A DNA stretch of 64,000 nt, from assembly GCA_900102115.1 (NCBI GenBank), contig FNAW01000003.1:248001-312000 (forward strand), given 5' to 3'. Below, piece after piece: positions 49,154-57,350 of the stretch. The translations under genes and the position numbers were made by a program. Origin of the DNA: Blastococcus fimeti. GTDB taxonomy: Bacteria; Actinomycetota; Actinomycetes; Mycobacteriales; Geodermatophilaceae. The stretch's first letter is position 1. Each line of letters opens with the position of its first letter. The notes under the pieces are model-generated. The model saw only the letters and a program-made list of their open reading frames with translations, did not search any database and was not told the origin of the DNA.

Positions 49154-50167
49154 ATGCGCATCGGCTACGGGTTGCGGAGAACGGCAGGCGACGTCGCCGG
49201 GGAGGCGGCCTGGGCGCGGGACCTGGGGCTGGACGCGCTCTCCACGTCGGAGGTCGCGCACGACCCGTTCCTCCCGCTCGCCGTCGCCGCGGGGTCCTCG
49301 GGGGAGATGCGGCTGGAGACCCACATCGCCGTCGCGTTCGCCCGGAGCCCCATGGTCACGGCCAACGCTGCGCACTACCTCCACCAGCTCTCCGGAGGGC
49401 GCGCCGTGCTCGGTCTGGGCACCCAGATCAAGCCGCACATCACCCGGCGGTTCGACATGCCCTGGAGCAGCCGGCCGGCGGTCCAGATGCGCGACTACAT
49501 CCAGGCCCTGCACGCGATCTGGGCCGACTGGAACGACGGCGTCCCGCTCGACTTCCGCAGCGAGCACTACAACCACACCCTGATGACCGACATGTTCCGG
49601 CCGGGGCGGATGCCGACAGCCCCGGAGGTCCACCTCGCCGCGGTCGGTCCGGTCATGACGCGGCTGGCCGGCGAGCTGGCGGACGGGCTGATCCCGCACG
49701 CCTTCAGCACCCCGGAGTTCTTCCGGGAGGTCACGCTGCCCGCGCTGCAGGAGGGGCTCGAGCGATCCGGGCGGGAGCGCTCGAGCGTGGTCGTGCACTG
49801 CCCGGGCTTCGTGCTGCTGACCGGGGAGGACGGTCCCTCGGACGACGAGGTGCTCGCCCTGCGGCGGCAGATCGCGTTCTACGGCTCCACCCCGGCGTAC
49901 GGCGACGTCCTCCGCCGGCGCGGGCTCGACGACCTGCACGAGCGGCTGCACCGGCTGTCGGTCACCAAGGACCCCGAGCGCTGGGCCCGGATGGGTGACC
50001 TCGTCGACGACGAGGTGCTCGGTGCGTTCGCCGTCGTCGGGCCGGCACCGGCGGTCGCCGACGAGCTGGTCCGGCGCTACGGCGGGGACATCGACCAGGT
50101 GCACGTCTCGCCGCCGGCCGGCACCACCGCCGAGGACGTCGAAGGGTTCCGCCGCCGGCTGTCCTGA
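49154..50167 (+). CDS. LLM-class F420-dependent oxidoreductase
   Basis: A 337-residue TIM-barrel protein of the luciferase-like family. MRIGYGLRR, LGLDALSTSEVAHDPFLPLAVAA, RSPMVTANAAHYLHQLSGGRAVLGLGTQ and AAVGPVMTRLAGELADGLIPH are characteristic of F420-dependent actinobacterial forms. It starts 11 bases after the SDR stop behind a very strong GGAGGAGGA ribosome binding site, so both are one operon. It might oxidise or reduce a CoA ester or an alcohol. The cofactor is inferred from family type. Confidence 0.87.
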   Translation: MRIGYGLRRTAGDVAGEAAWARDLGLDALSTSEVAHDPFLPLAVAAGSSGEMRLETHIAVAFARSPMVTANAAHYLHQLSGGRAVLGLGTQIKPHITRRFDMPWSSRPAVQMRDYIQALHAIWADWNDGVPLDFRSEHYNHTLMTDMFRPGRMPTAPEVHLAAVGPVMTRLAGELADGLIPHAFSTPEFFREVTLPALQEGLERSGRERSSVVVHCPGFVLLTGEDGPSDDEVLALRRQIAFYGSTPAYGDVLRRRGLDDLHERLHRLSVTKDPERWARMGDLVDDEVLGAFAVVGPAPAVADELVRRYGGDIDQVHVSPPAGTTAEDVEGFRRRLS

Positions 50168-50170
50168 GCG

Positions 50171-51121
50171 TCAGCCCCAGGCGCTCGGGTCACCGGAGGT
50201 CGGCGGCGCCAGCCGGGCCTTGAGCCGGACGGTCGGCAGGGGCGGCGCGGGCAGCCGCGGCACCTGACCGCGGTAGCCCTCGACGGAGCCGAACCGGTCG
50301 GACCCGGCCTCCCACTCCGCCCGGTAGCCGGCGATCTCCTCGTGCGTGCGCCCGATGAAGTTCCACCACATCACCACGGGTTCGCCGAACGGTTCCCCGC
50401 CCAGCAGCATCACCCGCGCCGGGCGGTCACCCGGGTTGGTCAGCGTGATCCGCCCGGCCCCGGGGGCGAGGTAGCCGAGCTCCGCGCGAGCCAGCTCGGC
50501 GCCGCCGAACACCACCGGGCCCTCGTCGACGAGCACGCCGTGCTCGAACGCGGGGGAGACGTCCAGGACGACCTCCGCGCACGGCTCGAGGACCAGTTCC
50601 GCGCCGAGCAACGGGGTGTGGGTGACCACCGGGGACGTCGACCCGCACAGCGTCCCGAGCAGTACGCGGACGACGGCGCCGTCGAGCCGCAGCACCTCGG
50701 GCACGTGGTGCACGAACGACCGCGGGGCGTGCCGCGCGGACTCGGGGAGCGCGGTCCACAGCTGGACGCCGTGCAGCGTCCCCGAGTCGGGGACGGAGAC
50801 CTCCGAGTGCGCGACACCCGACCCGCCGGTCATCAGGTTCAGCTCCCCGGGACGCACGATCGCGTGCGCTCCGGTGGTGTCGCGGTGCTCGATCTGCCCG
50901 CTGAACAGCCAGCTGACCGTCTGCAGGCCGGTGTGCGGGTGCGGCGGCACGTCCATGCCGCCGGTCCGGGTCACGTCGTCCGGCCCGTAGTGGTCGGCGA
51001 AGCACCAGGCCCCGATCAGGGACCGGGCGCGCTGCGGCAGGGTGCGGCGCACCGTCATCGCCCGGGGGCCGCCCAGCGGCACCTCTCGACTCGTGACCAC
51101 CTGCACGTCGCTCACCTGCAC
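50171..51121 (-). CDS. Pirin-family protein
   Basis: A 316-residue bicupin. The metal site is supplied by PPHPHTGLQTVSWLFSGQIEH and GVAHSE; the C-terminal cupin follows with PGAGRITLTNPGDRPARVMLLGGEPF. Pirins are iron-binding proteins with quercetinase or regulatory roles; the function here is unknown. Convergent with the LLM gene three bases away. Confidence 0.9.
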   Translation of the reverse strand: MQVSDVQVVTSREVPLGGPRAMTVRRTLPQRARSLIGAWCFADHYGPDDVTRTGGMDVPPHPHTGLQTVSWLFSGQIEHRDTTGAHAIVRPGELNLMTGGSGVAHSEVSVPDSGTLHGVQLWTALPESARHAPRSFVHHVPEVLRLDGAVVRVLLGTLCGSTSPVVTHTPLLGAELVLEPCAEVVLDVSPAFEHGVLVDEGPVVFGGAELARAELGYLAPGAGRITLTNPGDRPARVMLLGGEPFGEPVVMWWNFIGRTHEEIAGYRAEWEAGSDRFGSVEGYRGQVPRLPAPPLPTVRLKARLAPPTSGDPSAWG

Positions 51122-51213
51122 CAGCCTGGCACAGCCGGGAGCCCGGGAGGGGACCGGCGCGACTCGTGACGCGACCGAGGGCGCCCGGCTGCCGGTGCGG
51201 CAGACTCAGCGCC

Positions 51214-51759
51214 GTGCCGCTCCGCCGTCCCCGTCGTGTGTTCGTGCTCGGCGGCGCCCGCTCCGGCAAGTCCTCCTACGCGGAGGACCTCCTGGCCCGG
51301 GAGCGGGCCGTCGACTACGTGGCGTGCGGGACCCCGCCGGGGCCCGACGACCCGGAGTGGGCCGATCGGGTCGCCCTGCACCGGGCCCGCCGGCCGGCGT
51401 CCTGGCGCACGGTCGAGACGCTGGACCTGGCGTCGTTCCTGGGAGAGCCCGGCCCGCCGGTCCTCGTGGACTGCCTGACCACCTGGCTGGCCGGGACGAT
51501 GGACCAGTGCGGCGCCTGGTCCGAGCAGCCCGGCGCCGACGAGCGGCTGGCGGCCGCCGTCGACGACCTGCTGGCCGCCTGGGCGGGCACCCGACGGCGG
51601 GTGGTCGCGGTCAGCAACGAGGTGGGCAGCGGCATCGTCCCGGCCACTCCCTCGGGACGGCGGTTCCGCGACGAGCTCGGCGTCCTCAACGCCCGGATCG
51701 CCGCCGGCTCCCAGCGGGTGTGGCTGCTGACCGCCGGACTGCCGCAACGGTTGCGCTGA
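51214..51759 (+). CDS. cobU: Adenosylcobinamide kinase/guanylyltransferase (CobU)
   Basis: A 181-residue protein. VFVLGGARSGKSSYAE is the P-loop, RVALHRARRPASWRTVE contains the guanylylation His, and VSNEVGSGIVP and LGVLNARIA complete the family. It makes GDP-cobinamide for cobalamin assembly. No other cobalamin gene or riboswitch is seen here. GTG 51214 is seven bases after CAGACT, so translation may be leaderless. Confidence 0.93.
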   Translation: MPLRRPRRVFVLGGARSGKSSYAEDLLARERAVDYVACGTPPGPDDPEWADRVALHRARRPASWRTVETLDLASFLGEPGPPVLVDCLTTWLAGTMDQCGAWSEQPGADERLAAAVDDLLAAWAGTRRRVVAVSNEVGSGIVPATPSGRRFRDELGVLNARIAAGSQRVWLLTAGLPQRLR

Positions 51760-51801
51760 ACACCCGTTTCGACCCCGGGCCGTCCGGGCAGAGGGGGCAG
51801 C

Positions 51802-52950
51802 GTGCGAGCGATGGTCTACCGCGGGCCCTACAAGATCCGGGTCGAGGAGAAGCCGATGCCGGCCCTCGAGCATCCGAACGACGCCATCGTGCGGGTGACG
51901 CTCGCGGCGATCTGCGGCTCCGACCTGCACCTCTACCACGGGATGATGCCGGACACCCGCATCGGCCACACGTTCGGCCACGAGTTCATCGGCGTCGTCG
52001 AGCAGATCGGCTCCTCGGTGCAGAACCTGCAGGTCGGCGACCGCGTGATGGTGCCGTTCAACATCTTCTGCGGCAGCTGCTGGTTCTGCGCCCGGGGCCT
52101 GTTCTCCAACTGCCACAACGTGAACCCGAACGCGACCGCGGTCGGCGGCATCTACGGCTACTCGCACACCACCGGCGGCTACGACGGCGGGCAGGCGGAG
52201 TTCGTGCGGGTTCCGTTCGCCGACGTCGGCCCGGTGCGAATCCCCGACTGGATGCACGACGAGGACGCCGTCCTGCTCACCGATGCCGCCGCGACCGGCT
52301 ACTTCGGGGCGCAGCTCGGCGAGATCGTGGAGGGCGACACGGTCACGGTCCTCGGCGCGGGCCCCGTGGGCCTGATCGCCGCCCAGTCCGCCTGGCTCAT
52401 GGGCGCCGGTCGCGTCATCGTCGTCGACCACCTGCAGGAGCGGTTGGAGAAGGCCCGCACCATGGCCTACGCCGAGACGCTGAACTACGACGAGTACGAC
52501 GACGTCGTCGTCGAGCTGAAGAAGCGGACCGACTACCTCGGCGCCGACGTCGTGATCGAGGCGGTGGGCGCGGAGGCCGACGGGAACCTCACCCAGCAGA
52601 TCACCGGCCCCAAGCTCAAGCTCCAGGGCGGGTCGGCCACGGCGCTGAACTGGGCGATCGACGGCGTCCGCAAGGGCGGCACCGTCTCGGTGGTCGGGGC
52701 CTACGGGCCGATCCCGAACGCGGTGAAGTTCGGCGACGCGCTCAACAAGGGCCTGACCCTGCGGATGAACCAGACCCCGGTGAAGCGGCAGTGGCCCCGG
52801 ATGTTCGAGCACGTGCGCAACGGCTACCTGACGCCGCGGGACATGATCACCCACCGGTTCCCGCTGGAGCAGATCCCGGAGGCGTACCACGTGTTCTCCA
52901 GCAAGCTGGACGGCTGCATCAAGCCGCTCGTCGTGCCCGGCGCGGGCTGA
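51802..52950 (+). CDS. Zinc-dependent alcohol dehydrogenase
   Basis: A 382-residue medium-chain dehydrogenase. Catalytic zinc residues are in AAICGSDLHLYHG and GHTFGHEFIGVVE; structural zinc cysteines are in FCGSCWFCARGLFSNC. The cofactor motif is VLGAGPVGLIAAQ. It resembles formaldehyde dehydrogenase-like enzymes without glutathione. GTG 51802 follows a GGGGGC stretch. Followed after 14 bases by a small conserved protein. Confidence 0.9.
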   Translation: MRAMVYRGPYKIRVEEKPMPALEHPNDAIVRVTLAAICGSDLHLYHGMMPDTRIGHTFGHEFIGVVEQIGSSVQNLQVGDRVMVPFNIFCGSCWFCARGLFSNCHNVNPNATAVGGIYGYSHTTGGYDGGQAEFVRVPFADVGPVRIPDWMHDEDAVLLTDAAATGYFGAQLGEIVEGDTVTVLGAGPVGLIAAQSAWLMGAGRVIVVDHLQERLEKARTMAYAETLNYDEYDDVVVELKKRTDYLGADVVIEAVGAEADGNLTQQITGPKLKLQGGSATALNWAIDGVRKGGTVSVVGAYGPIPNAVKFGDALNKGLTLRMNQTPVKRQWPRMFEHVRNGYLTPRDMITHRFPLEQIPEAYHVFSSKLDGCIKPLVVPGAG

Positions 52951-52964
52951 CCGGAGGAGTCGAC

Positions 52965-53552
52965 ATGACCGAGTCCAGCACCGCCGGCACGGGCATCCCC
53001 AGTGCCTACGTCCGCGACAAGCGCACGCCCCCGCCCAGCAGCGACGAGCTCCGCGCCCGGATCCCCGGGTGGGGCGTCGACCTGAACCCGGCCGACCGCC
53101 CCTCGTACCCGAAGCTGCAGTACCCGGCCGACACCGGCGCCCACTGGGACTTCCCCGAGCGCCAGCCGGAGAAGTGGCCGCGGGAGCGCTCGATCGAGCA
53201 CGCCTTCGTGACCCCGGTGTTCGGGACCGCCCAGCCGCCGCACGGCCTCTCCGGGGTGATCCGGAGGTACTCCTACGCCCGGTTCAGCGAGGGGCGGCTG
53301 GCGCACTGGCTGCTGCTCGTGGCCGCGGACCGGGTGGACTCGGCGGAGCACCGGGTGCGGTCCTTCGCCTCCGGCCGCCCCGACGTCCCGGCGACGGGGC
53401 TGCGCAGCGAGTTCACCCGCGGCGGGCTGCGCTCCCGCCGCGGCCGCTCGGACGCGCGGCACCACCTGCTCGACCCGGTGGTGGTCGCCGGGCCGTGGGT
53501 CGCGGTGGCCGGCGCCGCCGTGATGGGGATCCGGAGGCTGACCCGCCGCTGA
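52965..53552 (+). CDS. Hypothetical protein after alcohol dehydrogenase
   Basis: A 195-residue protein from ATG 52965 with GGAGGA ahead. Sequence AYVRDKRTPPPSSDELRARIPGWGVDLNP and a long YPKLQYPADTGAHWDFPERQP region are highly conserved-looking but I do not know the family. A C-terminal hydrophobic stretch (VVVAGPWVAVAGAAVMGI) may be a membrane anchor. It is probably cotranscribed with the dehydrogenase. Confidence 0.7.
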   Translation: MTESSTAGTGIPSAYVRDKRTPPPSSDELRARIPGWGVDLNPADRPSYPKLQYPADTGAHWDFPERQPEKWPRERSIEHAFVTPVFGTAQPPHGLSGVIRRYSYARFSEGRLAHWLLLVAADRVDSAEHRVRSFASGRPDVPATGLRSEFTRGGLRSRRGRSDARHHLLDPVVVAGPWVAVAGAAVMGIRRLTRR

Positions 53553-53564
53553 GCGATCGCTCAG
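53549..53564. repeat. Palindrome containing both convergent stop codons
   Basis: CTGAGCGATCGCTCAG is a perfect 16-base palindrome. It contains TGA of the upstream plus gene (53550-53552) and TCA of the convergent hydrolase (53561-53563). Confidence 0.75.
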
Positions 53565-54265
53565 TCGTCCGCGGGGAAGAGCACCCCGAGCCCGAACCGG
53601 CTCGGCGGGCGGAAGGGCTGCCAGTCGTGCCGCGGCTGGGCGAGCCGGTCCGCGACCACCCACAGCACGGCCGGGTCGTGTCCCATGCCCAGGTGGCTGG
53701 CGTGCACCGCGACGTTCTCGCTGCGCGGGCCGACCCGCTGACGGCACGCCCGCCAGTCGACGACGCCGTCCCAGCGCGAGTAGACGGCGGTGCTCGGGAT
53801 CAGCAGGGGAGCGGCCAGGGAGGCCCGGGAGCCGAACGGCGAGCCCAGCGAGATCACCTGCCGCACCTGGCGCGGCGCCCGCCGGGCCAGGCTCCGGGCG
53901 AAGATCCCGCCGAGGCTCTGCCCCACGATGCTCACCGCCGTCCCGTGCTCGGCGGCCAGCCGGTCGAGCAGGCGTGGCAGCGCGTCGCGGATCTCCTGCG
54001 TCGCGCCGCGGTTGCGCCCCAGCTCCCACCCCACGACCGGATAGCCCAGCCGCCGGAGCCAGATCCGCAGCACACGGGTCGAGACGTCCGAGGCCCCCAG
54101 GCCGGGCAGGACGAGCACGGGGTGCGGCTCGCCACGGGGGGCCAGCTGGAGCAGGGGGAGTCCGGCGGCGAAGGCGCCGGCGCTGGCCAGCGCCCGGACC
54201 GGCTCGGTGGCGGCCAGGAACCCCGTCCGGCGACGGCGGAACGGCTGCGCGGGGAGCTCGGCCAC
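53561..54265 (-). CDS. Alpha/beta hydrolase, lipase-like
   Basis: A 234-residue protein. HPVLVLPGLGASDVSTRVLR gives an oxyanion loop, GQSLGG is the nucleophile elbow with Ser, and GHDPAVLWVV gives the late His (plus the WDGVVDW acid region). It resembles cutinase/lipase-like esterases. It begins with GTG 54265, five bases after the upstream small gene stop, so they are cotranscribed. Confidence 0.82.
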   Translation of the reverse strand: MAELPAQPFRRRRTGFLAATEPVRALASAGAFAAGLPLLQLAPRGEPHPVLVLPGLGASDVSTRVLRIWLRRLGYPVVGWELGRNRGATQEIRDALPRLLDRLAAEHGTAVSIVGQSLGGIFARSLARRAPRQVRQVISLGSPFGSRASLAAPLLIPSTAVYSRWDGVVDWRACRQRVGPRSENVAVHASHLGMGHDPAVLWVVADRLAQPRHDWQPFRPPSRFGLGVLFPADD

Positions 54266-54269
54266 GGGC

Positions 54270-54575
54270 TCAGTCGGCCGTCGGCGGGAGCAGGCGCGGA
54301 GCGAAGACCTCGTCGATCGGCCGCGGGCCCACGTACTGCCGGCAGGTGCACGGCACCCAGCTGTGCCCGGACCAGCGGCCGCGCTTGTCGTAGGTGTCCC
54401 GCCTGAGCTCGGCGTAGCAGGTCGAGGTGTCCCGGTCGTGCTGGCTCAGTGCGTGCCCGCAGCCGCACACCGGCGTCACCGGCGGGGGCGGCGCCGGCCT
54501 CCGCCGCCCGAGCCGGCCGGCGAGGAAGCCGGAGGCGAGCAGGGCGGCACCCACCAGGAGGCTGACCGGTTCCAT
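54270..54575 (-). CDS. Small membrane protein with Cys-rich cytosolic domain
   Basis: A 101-residue protein from ATG 54575. One helix (VSLLVGAALLASGFLAG) leads to a Cys/His-containing domain VCGCGHALSQHDRDTSTCYAE...PCTCRQYVG that could bind a metal. Upstream of the hydrolase on the same strand. Family unknown. Confidence 0.7.
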   Translation of the reverse strand: MEPVSLLVGAALLASGFLAGRLGRRRPAPPPPVTPVCGCGHALSQHDRDTSTCYAELRRDTYDKRGRWSGHSWVPCTCRQYVGPRPIDEVFAPRLLPPTAD

Positions 54576-54690
54576 GCGCCCACTCCCCACGATCGTCGGC
54601 CGTTCGACGGTAACCCGGGCGCGCCACCGGCCGCTGATTTCGCGCGATCGGGCGGGATTACCGGGGTGTGGTCCAGGGCACACAGCTGTC

Positions 54691-54951
54691 GTGGACACGT
54701 ACGCCGTAGGGTTCGCCCGCCCGGACCGATGGTCCAGCGAGGAGCCCGCCCATGAGGCACACCCCTGGCACGCCGTGGAGGCGCACCGCCCGCCGTCCGA
54801 GCTGGACGGGGAGATCGAGCTGGCCGTCTGCGGCGCCATCGTGCAGATCTGGGGCACGCAGAAGTGGGAGCGCGTCGGCGCCGGCCGCACCGCCTGCCCG
54901 ACCTGCCAGGAGGTCACCGCCGTCGGGAAGACGCTCACCTCCGCTCGCTGA
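54691..54951 (+). CDS. Hypothetical small protein with Cys pairs
   Basis: An 86-residue protein from GTG 54691. The C-terminal half CGAIVQIWGTQKWERVGAGRTACPTC has one lone Cys and a C-x2-C pair, a possible metal site. No start signal is convincing. Convergent with the acyl-CoA dehydrogenase. Confidence 0.5.
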   Translation: MDTYAVGFARPDRWSSEEPAHEAHPWHAVEAHRPPSELDGEIELAVCGAIVQIWGTQKWERVGAGRTACPTCQEVTAVGKTLTSAR

Positions 54952-54969
54952 GCGGCACGGCCCCGCGCG

Positions 54970-56169
54970 TCAGCGCTCCGGCCGGCGCCCGCTGATCGCC
55001 GAGATGCCGGTGATCTCCCGGCCGATGATCAGCGCCTGCACGGAGTCGGTGCCCTCGAACGTGAAGATCGCCTCCATGTCGGCGTGGTGCCGCGCGACGT
55101 GGTGCTCCAGCAGGATGCCGTCGCCGCCGAGGATGTCGCGGGCGTCCGCGACGATCGCCCGCGCCTTGGCCGCGTGGTTCATCTTGGCCAGCGACGCCAT
55201 CGCCGCCGTCATCCGGCCGGCATCGGCGAGCGTCGACAGCCGCCAGCACATCAGCTGCATCGAGGTGATCTCGGCCAGCATCCGGGCGAGCTTGTCCTGC
55301 ACCAGCTGGAAGCCCGCGATCGGCTGGCCGAACTGCTCGCGCTTCAGCGCGTGCGCCAGCGCCAGCTCGTAGGAGGCCATCGCCAGGCCGAGCGCCCGCC
55401 AGGCGACGGTGTACCGGGTGCGGTCGAGCATCCGGGCGACGTCCTTGAACGAGTGGCACTCGGCCAGCTTGTTCTCCACCGGGACGCGGACGTCGGTCAA
55501 CGTGATCTCGGCCTGCCACACCGCGCGCAGCGCCGTCTTGCCGGTCATGACGGTCGCCTCGTACCCGGGCAGCTCGCCGTCGCGCCCACCGGTCTCGACG
55601 ACGTAGCCGCCGACCGCGCCGTCCTCGCCGCGGGCCCAGATGAGCACGTAGTCGGCGATCGAGCCGTTGCCGATCCACTTCTTCCGGCCGTTCAGGACGT
55701 AGGAGTCGCCGTCCCGGCGGGCGGAGGTCTCCAGGCCGACGGCGTCCGAGCCGTGCTCGGGCTCGGTGAGCCCGAAGGCGCCGATCTTCTCCAGCCGGGC
55801 CATCTCGGGCAGCCAGCGCTGCCGCTGCTCCTCGGAGCCGAGCACAGCGATCGACTGCATCGCCAGGAAGCTGTGCACGCCGTTGAACGTGCCGACGCTG
55901 CCGTCGGAGCGGGCGAACTCGGCGGCGACCAGGCCGGCGGCGACGTTGCTCATGCCCGGGCAGCCGTAACCCTCGATGGTGCCGCCGACGACGCCGAGCC
56001 CGGCCAGCTTCGGCACGATCTCGAAGGGGAACTCGGCGCGGTCCCAGTAGTCGTTGATCGTCGGCTCGACCTCCTGCAGGCAGAAGGCGCGGACCCGGTC
56101 GCGGATGGCGATGTCCGCGGGGTCGAGGAGCTCGTCCAGCAGGTAGAAGTCAGGGCTCACGGCGGTCAC
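54970..56169 (-). CDS. Acyl-CoA dehydrogenase, glutaryl-CoA dehydrogenase-like
   Basis: A 399-residue flavoprotein. VGTFNGVHSFLAMQSI, FGLTEPEHGSDAVGLET, YVLNGRKKWIGNGSIAD and IFTFEGTDSVQALIIGREITG are typical of the glutaryl-CoA dehydrogenase/ACX4 branch. The catalytic Glu in FEGTD is present. It could act on glutaryl-CoA or a short-chain acyl-CoA. Divergent from glycerate kinase by 27 bases. Confidence 0.9.
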   Translation of the reverse strand: MTAVSPDFYLLDELLDPADIAIRDRVRAFCLQEVEPTINDYWDRAEFPFEIVPKLAGLGVVGGTIEGYGCPGMSNVAAGLVAAEFARSDGSVGTFNGVHSFLAMQSIAVLGSEEQRQRWLPEMARLEKIGAFGLTEPEHGSDAVGLETSARRDGDSYVLNGRKKWIGNGSIADYVLIWARGEDGAVGGYVVETGGRDGELPGYEATVMTGKTALRAVWQAEITLTDVRVPVENKLAECHSFKDVARMLDRTRYTVAWRALGLAMASYELALAHALKREQFGQPIAGFQLVQDKLARMLAEITSMQLMCWRLSTLADAGRMTAAMASLAKMNHAAKARAIVADARDILGGDGILLEHHVARHHADMEAIFTFEGTDSVQALIIGREITGISAISGRRPER

Positions 56170-56196
56170 CTGCCGGACGCTACGACTCCTGCGGGC

Positions 56197-57339
56197 ATGC
56201 TGCTCGTCGTGCGGATCGTGGTGGCACCGGACTCCTTCAAGGGCAGCCTGTCCGCCGACCGCGCGGCGCAGGCGATCGCCGCCGGCATCGTGCGGGCGGT
56301 GGCGGGTGCCGAGCCGGTGCTCCGCCCCGTCGCCGACGGGGGAGAGGGCACCGTCGCCGCGGCCCTGCGGGCCGGCTACGCCTCACGGGAGGCGCGGGTG
56401 ACCGGCCCCGACGGGCGGTCCGTGGCGGCGGCCCTCGCCGTCGGCGGGACGACGGCGGTGCTCGAGCTCGCCACGGCCGCGGGGCTCGGTCTGCTCGACC
56501 GGCCGGCGCCGCTGACCGCCACCACCCGCGGTGTGGGCGACCTGGTGCGGCACGCGCTGGACCTCGGCGCGCAGCGGATCGTGCTCGGGATCGGCGGGAG
56601 CGCGACCACCGACGGTGGCGCGGGGATGCTGCAGGCGCTCGGCCTCCGGCTGCTCGACGCGCGGGGCGCGGACGTGCCGCCCGGGGGAGCGGGTCTCGCG
56701 CAGCTCGACCGGATCGACCCGGCCGGCCTGGACCCGCGGCTGGCGGGGGTGGAGTTCGTCGTCGCGTCCGACGTCGACAACCCGCTGACCGGGCCGAGTG
56801 GCGCGGCGCACGTGTTCGGCCCGCAGAAGGGCGCGTCGGCCGACGAGGTGCGTGCCCTGGACGCGGCGCTCAGCCGCTACGCCGCCGTCCTGGCCCGGGA
56901 TCTGGGTGCGGACGTGGCCGCGAGCCCGGGCGCCGGGGGTGCGGGCGGTACTGCGGCGGGTGCGCTGGCCGTCGGCGCGCGGCTGGTGTCCGGCGCCGGT
57001 CTGGTGTGCGACCTGGTCGGGTTGTCCGACGTGCTCGCCGGAGCGGCCCTCGTCGTCACCGGTGAGGGGTCCCTGGACGAGCAGACGCTGCACGGCAAGG
57101 CGCCGGCCGAGGTCGCGCGCCGGGCCAGGGCGGCGGGGGTGCCCTGCCTGGCGCTGGCCGGCCGGGTGGCGCTGGGCAGCAACGCGCTCGCCGCCGCCGG
57201 GTTCGCCGCGGCGCACGCGCTGACGGAGGTGGAGCCGGACGTGGACCGCTGCCTCGCCGAGGCGGCGCCGCTGCTGACGACGTTGACGGAGAGCGTCCTC
57301 GGCGCCGGCGGCTACCTTTCGCTGACCGTCCAGACCTAG
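56197..57339 (+). CDS. Glycerate kinase
   Basis: A 380-residue protein of the GlxK/GarK family. VVAPDSFKGSLSADRAAQAIAAG starts the domain; LGIGGSATTDGGAGMLQALG and VVTGEGSLDEQTLHGKAPAEVA are the hallmark glycine-rich signatures. It phosphorylates glycerate to 2- or 3-phosphoglycerate. Start ATG 56197 is tentative; GTG 56212 is an alternative. Confidence 0.93.
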   Translation: MLLVVRIVVAPDSFKGSLSADRAAQAIAAGIVRAVAGAEPVLRPVADGGEGTVAAALRAGYASREARVTGPDGRSVAAALAVGGTTAVLELATAAGLGLLDRPAPLTATTRGVGDLVRHALDLGAQRIVLGIGGSATTDGGAGMLQALGLRLLDARGADVPPGGAGLAQLDRIDPAGLDPRLAGVEFVVASDVDNPLTGPSGAAHVFGPQKGASADEVRALDAALSRYAAVLARDLGADVAASPGAGGAGGTAAGALAVGARLVSGAGLVCDLVGLSDVLAGAALVVTGEGSLDEQTLHGKAPAEVARRARAAGVPCLALAGRVALGSNALAAAGFAAAHALTEVEPDVDRCLAEAAPLLTTLTESVLGAGGYLSLTVQT

Positions 57340-57350
57340 CGGGAGTCCCG

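Noticed and set aside
51122..51213. Cobalamin riboswitch ahead of cobU
   Set aside because: The space is under 100 bases and shows no B12-box-like sequence or required multi-stem structure.
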